This document shows, in pieces, positions 55,088 through 63,575 of a DNA stretch of 64,000 nucleotides; within the stretch, counting starts at the first letter, position 1, and the number at the start of each line of letters is the position of its first letter. The position numbers were made by a program, and so were the translations under genes. A model generated the notes under the pieces. It was not told the origin of the DNA. It saw nothing but the letters and a program-made list of their open reading frames with translations, and ran no database searches. The stretch is from Bacteroidales bacterium. Its GTDB lineage: Bacteria; Bacteroidota; Bacteroidia; Bacteroidales; WCHB1-69. The stretch is taken from the NCBI GenBank assembly GCA_023229985.1, contig JALNYF010000001.1, positions 1-64,000 on the forward strand. The letters run 5' to 3'.

Positions 55088-55515
55088 AGCAATCCTTTTT
55101 CTTTTTTCCAATTTTGATAAAAAGTGGGGCAGTTCCATACCAACTGATAATCTTTGTCCAAGAAAACCTGAACACTATAGCCTTTTACCATCAATGTATG
55201 GGTGTTTAGATTGACGATTTCATAATCGAAGATGATTTTGGCGGCATCCGTATTTCGGTAGGTAATGGTAATTTCTACATTATCTTGATAACGGATGGGT
55301 TGTTTATAGTTCAGATGGAGTTCCACCAATGGGGCATAGAAGCCGTTTTCGTATATAAAGAGGTATTCTAAACCATATTTTTTTCCAAACAATTCGCGGG
55401 CATCTTCAAAATAAAGAGCGTAATTACCATGCCATACAATATTCATGGAATCTACTTCACTGAAGCGGACATCAAAATTTTTTGTGGCAGTTAATTTCAG
55501 ATTTGGGTTATTCAT
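55084..55515 (-). CDS. YbgC/4HBT-type acyl thioesterase
   Basis: The 143-residue hotdog protein has the YbgC-type active-site block RFSEVDSMNIVWHGNY with the catalytic Asp. It hydrolyses acyl-ACP or acyl-CoA thioesters and likely edits or releases stalled chains. It overlaps the dehydratase gene by eight bases and the downstream KS by four, so all three are translationally coupled. Confidence 0.9.
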   Translation of the reverse strand: MNNPNLKLTATKNFDVRFSEVDSMNIVWHGNYALYFEDARELFGKKYGLEYLFIYENGFYAPLVELHLNYKQPIRYQDNVEITITYRNTDAAKIIFDYEIVNLNTHTLMVKGYSVQVFLDKDYQLVWNCPTFYQNWKKEKGLL

Positions 55516-55930
55516 TCTCTTTATTGGTTTTAAAAACTTTCATTTTGCATGAGGCGATTAGCGTTTCTTCGCAGTAAACCTTGGCAGTTACCAAAACGGC
55601 TTGGTCAAGATTCAGTTCCTCAGTCATTTCGGTATGAATAATGGTTCCGCATGGGGGTATTTCAAAAAGCTCAAAATCGTTGATTGCGCCAATTACTCCG
55701 ATAGCTACCGGTTGATCTTGATTCATGTAACCGATTTGGGCAGCAGATGTTTGTGCAATATTTTCCATAATACCTGCGACCGACAGCTGATGATTTTCTA
55801 CCAAGATGCACGCTTCTTTAATCTCAAAATCGGTTACAATCATACTATTATTACATTGAATAATATTATCAATCATAACCATTGGAGGTTTTTGAGGAAT
55901 AAAAGCGGAAGCGTTGGCGGGTAAACTCAT
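55508..55930 (-). CDS. ApeP-like hotdog dehydratase
   Basis: The 140-residue hotdog protein has FIPQKPPMVMIDNI, the N-terminal motif of ApeP-type dehydratases, and GIMENIAQTSAAQIGY. It lacks the GHFP motif of the FabZ-like protein at 49983 and is thus a second, different dehydratase. In aryl polyene synthesis two dehydratases act on successive elongation intermediates. It starts 12 bases after the methyltransferase gene. Confidence 0.82.
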   Translation of the reverse strand: MSLPANASAFIPQKPPMVMIDNIIQCNNSMIVTDFEIKEACILVENHQLSVAGIMENIAQTSAAQIGYMNQDQPVAIGVIGAINDFELFEIPPCGTIIHTEMTEELNLDQAVLVTAKVYCEETLIASCKMKVFKTNKENE

Positions 55931-55942
55931 AGCAAAATCAGG

Positions 55943-57031
55943 TTAGAATTTTAAACTGCACTGCATAATACTGTGTGCAAGTCCGACACTGTCATAGATT
56001 TCATCAATTTGCAGACCGGAATTGGTGATACATTTTGCCATATCTTCGGAATAGTACATTTTGCTGTTTCCGTTTGCCATGGCAGTAAAATAGAGACTAA
56101 TTTGGGCGAGGCAGTAGGAGGCGGTTTCAAATCTTTGTCTGTCCCAGAAAGTTTCCATAATGTACAATTTTGTATTGGGGGACATTGATTGAGCGGCACG
56201 GGACAAGATGGAGCAAACTTGTTCTTCCGAGAAACAGTCCAAGAATTGGCTCATCCAGATAACGTCATAACCTTTTGGGAAAACGGTGGCATGATCTAAG
56301 AGATTGGCTTTGTAGCCGTCAATCCTATCGGCACCGGCGATGGAAGCGGTTTGTTTTTTCATCATTTCCAATTGTTGGGGTAGATCCATAATGGTAACTT
56401 TTACGTCCGGGCTGAATTTAACGCATTGCAATGCCCAGCGTCCGGTATTGCCGCCCACGTCCAGCAAAGTGCGCGGGTTGTCGTTAAAGACAATTTCGAG
56501 TGCTTGTTCAAAAGAGTTGTCGGAATAATAATGGTCAAAAGCGAACCAGCTTTTTTTGGCTACTTCGGGCAGTTGCGACAATCCTTCATAGATAGTGGAC
56601 CAATTACCCAACACTTTGAGCCCTTCCGGTTTCCCGTTCAAGATGGCTTCTTCCAGATGGAAAAGTCCCAAGTAATTGACATCGTGATTAAAATCCATGT
56701 TAACACGTGCCATGTCATCATGAAGTAAAAACCAACCGGCTTTTGCCAAGAAGAAACGTTCTGCTTTAACATAAATAGTGCCAATGGTCAGCGAGGATTC
56801 CAATAAAGTCTGTACACCATACTTGGAAATATTTGATTTCTCAGTAATTTCTTCTAAGGTAAGACCTTCATTATGTTCGTTGAGCATTTGGAAAATACCC
56901 CATTTAACCATCAAACGTGACACTTGAAAAACAATCGGTCCGAAGGCTATTTCTTGTGCCAACCGTTGAGCTTGCAGGGCGGAAAAACGTTCTTTTTCGT
57001 AAATTTCTTTTTGTGGTGATAACAATTTCAT
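55943..57031 (-). CDS. COMT-fold SAM methyltransferase with altered catalytic His
   Basis: The 362-residue protein has the N-terminal winged-helix dimerisation domain (KWGIFQMLNEHNEGLTLEEI) and a C-terminal SAM-binding domain with LLDVGGNTGRWAL and VTIMDLP, as in O-methyltransferases such as COMT. Where those enzymes have the catalytic His in an LHDW motif, this one reads FLDCFSEEQ, so the general base is missing. It may methylate carbon of the aromatic ring, or use another base. Ring C-methylation is known in flexirubin-type pigments, but the assignment is inference. Confidence 0.82.
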   Translation of the reverse strand: MKLLSPQKEIYEKERFSALQAQRLAQEIAFGPIVFQVSRLMVKWGIFQMLNEHNEGLTLEEITEKSNISKYGVQTLLESSLTIGTIYVKAERFFLAKAGWFLLHDDMARVNMDFNHDVNYLGLFHLEEAILNGKPEGLKVLGNWSTIYEGLSQLPEVAKKSWFAFDHYYSDNSFEQALEIVFNDNPRTLLDVGGNTGRWALQCVKFSPDVKVTIMDLPQQLEMMKKQTASIAGADRIDGYKANLLDHATVFPKGYDVIWMSQFLDCFSEEQVCSILSRAAQSMSPNTKLYIMETFWDRQRFETASYCLAQISLYFTAMANGNSKMYYSEDMAKCITNSGLQIDEIYDSVGLAHSIMQCSLKF

Positions 57032-57059
57032 ATAATATTGATATTTATTAACTTCATTA

Positions 57060-57959
57060 TTAATTATTTACGTGCCAAAAATCATAATAATTGAACCATT
57101 GTTCGGGATATTGACGTAAGATTTTATCCATCGCTTTGCCATATTCGTTTGCCAGATATTTGCTTTTTTCCCTTATATTGAGTGGATTTTTGGGGAGATT
57201 AAGTTGAGTAAGATAGCCCGAATAGTGCAAGGATTTTTCTTTCATGACAGCAACAAAGATGGCTTGCACTTCCAATTGCGCTGCCATAATAAAAGGTCCT
57301 AACGGGAGAGATGCCTGTTTCCCCATAAAATTCACGGGAATTTGTTTATTGCTGCCCCAAACACGGTCGCACAAAATGATGATAATACCTCCGTTATCCA
57401 AGGCTTTCTTAATTTCAAAAATATGCGACATATCTTCTTGTATAGGAATAAGATGAATATTGTTTTTCCGAAGCGATTCATCTCTTTTGTTCTGTAAGGC
57501 AGCACCCTCACCGCCGTAAATGAGGCAATGAACCTGCTTTCGGTTTTGACGAAGGCAATGACCGATAATTTCAAAATTCCCGATATGCGCCGCCATCAAA
57601 ATGAAACCTTCGGGTTGCGATAGCAATGTTTCAAATTGACTCACATTGTCGATGTCAATTGAAAACTGACCGGTATTCCCGGCGAGTACGGCAAACTTAT
57701 CTAATACGACACGTCCAAATACCATGTGATTTCGAATAGTTTTTCGGAAAGATTTCCATTTTGAATAATGATGTATTTCTCTAAAATAACGATAAATACT
57801 TCTAAAATCTTTTGCTCTGAAAAGACAATAAAACGGAACAACACAAAACAGAATGGAATAAAATAGGTTAACCTTGATGGATTTTAAAACCAAAAACAAA
57901 AATTTCTGTCCGAAATTTCCACCTCCTGTTTTCCCCGTCCACTGTTTTTGCTGAGTCAT
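57060..57959 (-). CDS. LpxL-like lysophospholipid-type acyltransferase
   Basis: The 299-residue protein has one N-terminal hydrophobic segment (~25-45) and the LpxL/HtrB-type active-site motif MAAHIGNFEIIGH (His-x4-Glu), followed by ILCDRVWG and a C-terminal QWFNYYDFW. Family members acylate lipid A or related lipids from acyl-ACP at the inner membrane. In the operon it is the likeliest enzyme to attach the polyene chain to a lipid acceptor. It is tightly packed between ACP1 and the methyltransferase. Confidence 0.88.
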   Translation of the reverse strand: MTQQKQWTGKTGGGNFGQKFLFLVLKSIKVNLFYSILFCVVPFYCLFRAKDFRSIYRYFREIHHYSKWKSFRKTIRNHMVFGRVVLDKFAVLAGNTGQFSIDIDNVSQFETLLSQPEGFILMAAHIGNFEIIGHCLRQNRKQVHCLIYGGEGAALQNKRDESLRKNNIHLIPIQEDMSHIFEIKKALDNGGIIIILCDRVWGSNKQIPVNFMGKQASLPLGPFIMAAQLEVQAIFVAVMKEKSLHYSGYLTQLNLPKNPLNIREKSKYLANEYGKAMDKILRQYPEQWFNYYDFWHVNN

Positions 57960-57963
57960 TATT

Positions 57964-58206
57964 CTATTGAATTTTGGCTACTACATAATCGTAAAATTGT
58001 GATAATGTTTTCACATCTTTCATCTCTTCGGGCTTGATTTTAATACCGAAAGTTTTTTCAACTTCTGCAGCGATGTCCACAAAATCGAGACTGTCAATGT
58101 GTAAATCTTCTTTTAGTAAAGCATCGGCATTCAATAAGGCTTCTTCAACTTCTAATTCATTGATTAAGAAATTATTAATCGTTTTTTCGATGGTTTCTCT
58201 ATTCAT
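57964..58206 (-). CDS. Acyl carrier protein 1
   Basis: The 80-residue acidic ACP has the attachment motif DLHIDSLDFVDIA with Ser39. It starts two bases after the ketosynthase gene at 58209, so it is probably loaded by that enzyme. It differs in sequence from ACP2, suggesting separate roles such as starter and extender carriers. Confidence 0.95.
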   Translation of the reverse strand: MNRETIEKTINNFLINELEVEEALLNADALLKEDLHIDSLDFVDIAAEVEKTFGIKIKPEEMKDVKTLSQFYDYVVAKIQ

Positions 58207-58208
58207 AA

Positions 58209-59432
58209 TTATTTTTTTATTTTTTTAATCACTAAAGCACTGTTGGTTCCTCCGAATCCAAAAGAATTGGATAACACCACATCAATATTTTTTTCTAACG
58301 TATGAGGAACGATATTGAGATTGACGGCGCAGTCGTCGGGTTGTTCAAAATTGATATTGGGGGCGATAAATGAGCTTAGCATCATGAGGTTTGAGTAAAC
58401 GATTTCGCTGGCACCCGCCATCCAACATTCGTGTCCAGTCATGGATTTGGTAGAAGAAATGGGAGTTTTATGCGGAGCAAAAAGTTTATTCAACGCCACG
58501 GCTTCGTGGGCGTCTCCTTGTTGAGTGGAGGTAGCGTGGGCATTGATATAATCAACTTCAGCGGCTGTAATTTGAGCATCTATCAGGGCGCGTTCCATGG
58601 CAATGAGGGAACCGGAATCGCTGGCTTGTGAAATATTGGCACCATTGGAAGAGAAACCGTAGCCGGCAACTTCCCCCAAAATGGTGGCACCGCGTTTCAC
58701 GGCATGTTCGTATTCTTCCAAAATGACGGTGGCAGCACCGCCGCTGGGTACCAACCCATCACGGTTTTTATCAAACGGGCGGGAGGCGCGCGTTGGCTCA
58801 TCGATGCGGGTCGAAAAGGCACTAATACCGTCAAAACTGCCCATCGACAAGTAGTTGGTCTCTTGAGCACCCCCGCAAATTATCAAGTCTTGTAAACCAT
58901 GGCGAATCAAAGTCATTCCTAAACCTATGGAATGTGAACCACTTGCACATGCCGCACTGATGGTCATATTGATACCTTTCAGTCTGAAGATGGTGGACAA
59001 ATTCATGGTGACGGTTGAGTTCATGGATTGGAAGATGGGACCCGAGCCCTGTATCGTTGTGTCTTTGGTTTGCAAAGTTAAGGTATGAGCGTCAATGACG
59101 GCTTTTGCCGATGAATCGTTGCCATACAAAATGCCAACTTCATTTTGGTTCAAATAATCTAAGTCAATATGGGCATTTTGTAGTGCCTCGACAGTTGCCA
59201 TGTAAGCATATTCACCTTCTTCTGCCAAGCAGATTCGGGAGCGGCGGTCTAAAAGCGGTTTTAAATAGGGACGTTTCAAAATTCCCGTCAACGGTGAGCG
59301 ATAACCATATTCAATTCTTGCAGGGTCAATGCCGATGCCCGACTTCCCCATATACAATGACTGTCTGACTTCTTCCAGATTTTTCCCTAAACAAGAGTAA
59401 ATTCCTATGCCTGTAATTACAACGCGTCTCAT
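58209..59432 (-). CDS. Beta-ketoacyl-ACP synthase (FabF-type), first of three
   Basis: The 407-residue enzyme has Cys162 in TISAACASGSHSIG and His residues in INAHATSTQQGD and TKSMTGHECWMAG, with the C-terminal SNSFGFGGTNSALV. It is catalytically complete. Its unusual ECWMAG after the second His differs from the other two KSs, hinting at a distinct substrate. It ends two bases before ACP1. Confidence 0.92.
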   Translation of the reverse strand: MRRVVITGIGIYSCLGKNLEEVRQSLYMGKSGIGIDPARIEYGYRSPLTGILKRPYLKPLLDRRSRICLAEEGEYAYMATVEALQNAHIDLDYLNQNEVGILYGNDSSAKAVIDAHTLTLQTKDTTIQGSGPIFQSMNSTVTMNLSTIFRLKGINMTISAACASGSHSIGLGMTLIRHGLQDLIICGGAQETNYLSMGSFDGISAFSTRIDEPTRASRPFDKNRDGLVPSGGAATVILEEYEHAVKRGATILGEVAGYGFSSNGANISQASDSGSLIAMERALIDAQITAAEVDYINAHATSTQQGDAHEAVALNKLFAPHKTPISSTKSMTGHECWMAGASEIVYSNLMMLSSFIAPNINFEQPDDCAVNLNIVPHTLEKNIDVVLSNSFGFGGTNSALVIKKIKK

Positions 59433-59451
59433 ATAAGTGTTTATGAATTAA

Positions 59452-60180
59452 TTAAGTATAAAGTCCTCCATTAATGGAAATTACCTCACCCGTAATGTAA
59501 GCGGCTTGGTCGGAGGCAAGAAATCCAACTAAATCAGCCACTTCCTCAGGTTCGCCAAATCTTCCGGTAGGAATCATTTTTTTGAGAGTGACTTCATCTA
59601 AATCTTTGGTCATGTCGGTTGCAATAAAACCGGGGGCAACGGCATTCACGGTTACTTTGCGCGGGGCTACTTCCTGTGCCAATGCCTTGGTAGCACCAAT
59701 CAGTGCAGCTTTTGCCGCCGAATAATTGACTTGCCCGGGCAACCCTTTTATTCCGGACAAAGAGACAATATTGATGATCCGTCCGTAGCGATGAGTTAGC
59801 ATATTTTTTAGCAATCGGCGGGTAACGTAAAAAAATCCGTTCAAGGAGGTATCTAAAACGTTGTGCCATTGTTCATCTTGCATAAATATCAGCATAGTAT
59901 CTTGGCGCACACCCGCGTTATTGACTAATACTTCAATGTAATCATTGGGGTGGTTGTTTTGCCACTGTTCCAATGCTTCTTCAATAGCGGCAGGGCTAGA
60001 TACGTCGAAAGGAAGAAGCTCTGCAACCCCATTTTGATTTTCTGTCATTTGTTTTGTTACCAAGGCTGCGGATTCATTTCGGGCGTAATTAATAATTACG
60101 GCATAACCCATCTTACTTAATTGTAAACAAACAGCCCTTCCAATGCCTCGGGAGCCACCGGTTACCAACGCATATTTCAT
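59452..60180 (-). CDS. 3-oxoacyl-ACP reductase (FabG/ApeQ-like)
   Basis: The 242-residue short-chain dehydrogenase has the NADPH-binding GGSRGIGRAV, VNNAGVRQD and the Ser-Tyr-Lys set in NIVSLSGIKG and NYSAAKAALIG. It reduces 3-ketoacyl-ACP before dehydration. It lies one base after the lyase gene, and is the only ketoreductase in the operon, so it must serve every round of chain elongation. Confidence 0.93.
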   Translation of the reverse strand: MKYALVTGGSRGIGRAVCLQLSKMGYAVIINYARNESAALVTKQMTENQNGVAELLPFDVSSPAAIEEALEQWQNNHPNDYIEVLVNNAGVRQDTMLIFMQDEQWHNVLDTSLNGFFYVTRRLLKNMLTHRYGRIINIVSLSGIKGLPGQVNYSAAKAALIGATKALAQEVAPRKVTVNAVAPGFIATDMTKDLDEVTLKKMIPTGRFGEPEEVADLVGFLASDQAAYITGEVISINGGLYT

Positions 60181-60181
60181 C

Positions 60182-61696
60182 TTACAAATCCAAGTTTTTA
60201 TTTTTTAAATAATCTATTATATGCTGAATGTCCTCATATTTGGGAGTATCTTCAACAAAAGCGGGAACAATGTTCCGGACTTCCTTATAGAACTCGCGAC
60301 TGACATTTGCCAATTTGTTTTCAATTTTCAAACAATCAACCGCCTGAACCAATGAGATATAATAAACAGCCATTACCTGATATGCGTTGTCGATAACCCG
60401 TTTGGCAAGAATGGCAGAATTGGTTCCCATACTTACAACATCTTGATTATCATTATTATTAGGAATACTATGCACGTACATAGAGTTCGATAATGTTTGG
60501 CATTCGGCAGTGGTAGAAGTAGCTGTAAATTGCATGGCTTGCACGCCATAATTGAGTCCTAATTTACCAAGATTCAAGAAAGGAGGCAATATTTCGTTAA
60601 TTTTGTCGTGACACAGATAATTCAGTTGTCGTTCCATCAGCATCGTCAATTTGGTTATGGCAATTTTCAGTTTGTCCATTTCAAAAGAAACATAATCTCC
60701 GTGGAAGTTTCCGCCGTGATAAACGGTTTGAGTATCAATATCCACGATGGGATTATCATCTACAGCGTTGAGTTCTTCGGTGAGAATTTGTTCGGTATAT
60801 AAAAGAGTATCCCAGATGGGACCCAAGATTTGTGGGGTACAGCGCAATGAGTAGTAGGGTTGTACTTTATGTTTAAAGATGTGTTCTTGGTGAGGGTGGT
60901 ACATTTCCACTTCGCGTTTGAGCAGACATTGGCTTCCTTGGGTTAGTTTAACCATTTGGCGAGCCACTTCCGATTGCCCATAGTGCCCTTTCACATCATT
61001 GAGTTCGGGGGCGAGAAAATCGTCGTAAGACGCAGCAATTTCGTTAATCATCACCGATGCCGACAATGCTAATTTTAGTAATTTTTTTGCGTAGAACAGA
61101 TTCACTATTCCGACGCCGGTCATCATGGCGGTTCCGTTAGTCAGTGCCAAACCTTCGCGTAAATGCGGGTGTATGGGTTTCAGGTTGAGTTGTTGCAGAA
61201 CGTCTGCGGTTTTTTGTTTTTTGCCTTGGTAAAAAACGTAGCCTTCGCCGATTAAGGTGAGAGCCAAGTGGGCTAATTGCACCAAGTCACCGCTGGCACC
61301 AACGCTGCCGTGTTGTGGAATGAACGGGAAAATACTATGATTGATAAAAGCAGCCAAGAGTTCCATCACGTCGATATGAACGCCGGATTTGCCATTGGCA
61401 AAAGTTTGGAATCGAGCCAACATGGCGGCTTTTACGTATATTGGAGCAAAAGGTTCGCCGGCACCGCACGAGTGACTGCGGATGATATTATATTGCAAAG
61501 ACAATAAATCGTTATCGTCAATTCGGTATTGTGCCATGGGTCCGAATCCGGTATTGATGCCATAGATGATTTTATCTTTTGCAAAATCTGACAGGAAAGT
61601 GTAGCTTGCCTCAATTCTTTTTCTTGTTTCCGAATCCAACACCAAAGGTTCTTCTGAAAACAATATTTTCTCAACTTCTTTTATTTTCATTTGCAC
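60182..61696 (-). CDS. Aromatic amino acid ammonia-lyase, probable tyrosine ammonia-lyase
   Basis: The 504-residue lyase has the autocatalytic MIO triad Ala134-Ser135-Gly136 in HGSVGASGDLVQLAHL, Tyr45 in IIYGINTGFGPMAQYRI, and IIRSHSCGAGEP near 71-82. From memory, this N-terminal region and C-terminal NNNDNQDVVSMGTNSA closely match the F. johnsoniae tyrosine ammonia-lyase of flexirubin synthesis. It converts tyrosine to p-coumarate, the aryl starter. Annotation pipelines may call it histidine ammonia-lyase; the operon argues for Tyr. It is first in the operon. Confidence 0.9.
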   Translation of the reverse strand: MQMKIKEVEKILFSEEPLVLDSETRKRIEASYTFLSDFAKDKIIYGINTGFGPMAQYRIDDNDLLSLQYNIIRSHSCGAGEPFAPIYVKAAMLARFQTFANGKSGVHIDVMELLAAFINHSIFPFIPQHGSVGASGDLVQLAHLALTLIGEGYVFYQGKKQKTADVLQQLNLKPIHPHLREGLALTNGTAMMTGVGIVNLFYAKKLLKLALSASVMINEIAASYDDFLAPELNDVKGHYGQSEVARQMVKLTQGSQCLLKREVEMYHPHQEHIFKHKVQPYYSLRCTPQILGPIWDTLLYTEQILTEELNAVDDNPIVDIDTQTVYHGGNFHGDYVSFEMDKLKIAITKLTMLMERQLNYLCHDKINEILPPFLNLGKLGLNYGVQAMQFTATSTTAECQTLSNSMYVHSIPNNNDNQDVVSMGTNSAILAKRVIDNAYQVMAVYYISLVQAVDCLKIENKLANVSREFYKEVRNIVPAFVEDTPKYEDIQHIIDYLKNKNLDL

Positions 61697-61775
61697 ATTA
61701 ATTTACGCTTTCATTTTTAAATTTCTTGAAATAGGGCATGTTACACTATTTCATTTCTGTCAAAAAATGAGGTGG

Positions 61776-61783
61776 CAAAGATA
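61776..61783 (-). promoter_or_regulatory. -7 promoter element (TATCTTTG) for the pigment operon
   Basis: The minus-strand TATCTTTG lies 80 bases before the lyase start at 61696, in the 103-base gap after the FadD-like gene. It is the only clear promoter motif upstream of the 21-gene series, giving a leader of ~70 bases. No convincing -33 element was found. Confidence 0.6.
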
Positions 61784-61799
61784 CAACATTTTTTGATTA

Positions 61800-63563
61800 T
61801 CAGCTAAATAATTTTATTATTTTATCGGCGAATTTGGTAGCGATAAAGTTTCGTCTTAATTTCAGGGTAGGAGTTAGTTCGCCGGTAGCCACGCTCCATT
61901 CGTAATCTATTAATTCATAGCGAATTATCTTTTCTGTATCTCCAAATGAGGCGTTATATTTAGCTACAATTTTCTTAAATTTTCGGATTACATCCGGGTG
62001 GTTAATCATTTCTTCATTGGTAGTGTAGGCAATTCCCTTTCTGTCGCACCATGAGCGTAAATCGTTAAAATTGGGGACGATAAGAGCGGCGGCAAATTGC
62101 TTGTTTTCGCCGAGCACCATGATATTGTCGATAAGGGATTCTTCGTTGAATTTATTTTCAATGATGGTAGGGACGATGTATTTTCCGAAAGCGGTTTTAA
62201 ACATCTCTTTTTTTCTGCCGGTGATTCGGAGTTGTCCTTTCGGTTCAAAGTGTCCGATGTCGCCGGTATGGAACCAGCCGTCGGGATCGATCGCCTCTTT
62301 GGTCAGGTCTTCTGCCTTATAGTATCCCTGTGTAACGCAATGTCCGCGGGTAAGTATTTCGCCGTCTTCTGCAATTTTGACTTCAATTCCGGGCAGCGGC
62401 TGACCGACGGTTCCGAACATAAGTCCATTTTCAAAGAAGTCGCTTACAGCAATTACGGGGGAGGTTTCGGTCAAGCCATAGCCTTCCAATACGGGCATTT
62501 CGGCTGCCCAAAACAATCTGCTCAGGCGGGGTTGTATGGCGGCTCCTCCGGATACAATGACATCAATTTTCCCGCCTAATGCGGCTTTCCATTTAGAGAG
62601 TACCAATTTTCGGGCAATTTTGAGTTTTAAACGATAGAGTTTGGATACGTTTTCCAATTCGAAGCTCGTTGCTATGCTATCTGCCCAAAAGAAGATGCGT
62701 TTTTTAATACCTTTTTGTTTACGTCCGGTTGCGATGATTTTGTCATAAAACTTTTCCAATAATCGCGGAACGGTCGTAAAGATGGTGGGCTTTATTTCCC
62801 GCATGTTGTCGGCAATGGTTGGTAAACTTTCGGCATAATAGATGGGAATCCCCAGAAATTGCCATGCATAGTTCATCATTCTTTCGTAGATATGGCAAAG
62901 CGGAAGATAGCTCAATACGCGATTATGAGATTGTATCGGCACGATGGGTACAATAGCCTTGAAATTATTGATAATGTTTCGGTGCGTCAGTATCACGCCT
63001 TTCATGTTTCCGGTTGTGCCGGAAGTATAAATCAATGTCATGATATCATCGGGCGAGATGCGTTCTTTGATTTCGTCCAAGTATTGTGGACTGGGGTTTG
63101 CCATTCCTAACTCAATCACTTCGTTCAGGTGACGATAGCCGCGTAAGTTCCTGAAAGTGTATACATTATCTTTTATTTCCGGTATTTCGGAAATGATATT
63201 CTCGATTTTGCGGAGGATGTCCCAGCCGGAAACAAAAACCATTTTTACCTCTGCGTGGTGCAGAATATATTTGTAGTCGTTTTCGCTGATAGTGGGATAA
63301 ATAGCGACGTGGATAGCACCTAATTGCAGAATTGCCATATCCAAGAAATTCCATTCCGGACGACCGGAACTGATGGTGGCGATTTTGTCTCCTTTTTTGA
63401 TCCCCAATTGCATTAAACCGTAACTGATATTATTTACGGTTTCAATATATTGATTAATGCTATAGTGTCGCCAAACACCGTTTTGTTTTCCACAAAGCGC
63501 GTCATTTCTTTGAAAATGAAGAGCATAATGTGGTAAGATGTCAAATACGCGTGTTACCTCCAT
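61800..63563 (-). CDS. Long-chain fatty-acid--CoA ligase (FadD/AMP-binding type)
   Basis: The 587-residue enzyme has the P-loop TLIYTSGTTGNMKGV, the VLEGYGLTETSPV substrate block, DGWFHTGDIGHFEPKG and the C-terminal GRKKEMFKTAFGKYI. It forms acyl-AMP and transfers the acyl group to CoA. The gene precedes the pigment operon, but a TATCTTTG element in the 103-base gap suggests separate control. Genes of this type are common housekeeping genes in Bacteroidota, so a pathway role is possible but unproven. Confidence 0.9.
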   Translation of the reverse strand: MEVTRVFDILPHYALHFQRNDALCGKQNGVWRHYSINQYIETVNNISYGLMQLGIKKGDKIATISSGRPEWNFLDMAILQLGAIHVAIYPTISENDYKYILHHAEVKMVFVSGWDILRKIENIISEIPEIKDNVYTFRNLRGYRHLNEVIELGMANPSPQYLDEIKERISPDDIMTLIYTSGTTGNMKGVILTHRNIINNFKAIVPIVPIQSHNRVLSYLPLCHIYERMMNYAWQFLGIPIYYAESLPTIADNMREIKPTIFTTVPRLLEKFYDKIIATGRKQKGIKKRIFFWADSIATSFELENVSKLYRLKLKIARKLVLSKWKAALGGKIDVIVSGGAAIQPRLSRLFWAAEMPVLEGYGLTETSPVIAVSDFFENGLMFGTVGQPLPGIEVKIAEDGEILTRGHCVTQGYYKAEDLTKEAIDPDGWFHTGDIGHFEPKGQLRITGRKKEMFKTAFGKYIVPTIIENKFNEESLIDNIMVLGENKQFAAALIVPNFNDLRSWCDRKGIAYTTNEEMINHPDVIRKFKKIVAKYNASFGDTEKIIRYELIDYEWSVATGELTPTLKLRRNFIATKFADKIIKLFS

Positions 63564-63575
63564 ATCATGTCGTTG

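Noticed and set aside
60182..61696. Histidine ammonia-lyase of histidine degradation
   Set aside because: The MIO fold is shared, but no hut genes are near, and the sequence and operon match the tyrosine lyase of aryl polyene/flexirubin loci.
62097..62579. 160-residue plus-strand open frame
   Set aside because: It is antisense to the FadD-like ligase gene.
61800..63563. FadD-like ligase as the first gene of the pigment operon
   Set aside because: A -7 element and a 103-base gap separate it from the lyase gene, and such ligases are common housekeeping genes; membership was not claimed.
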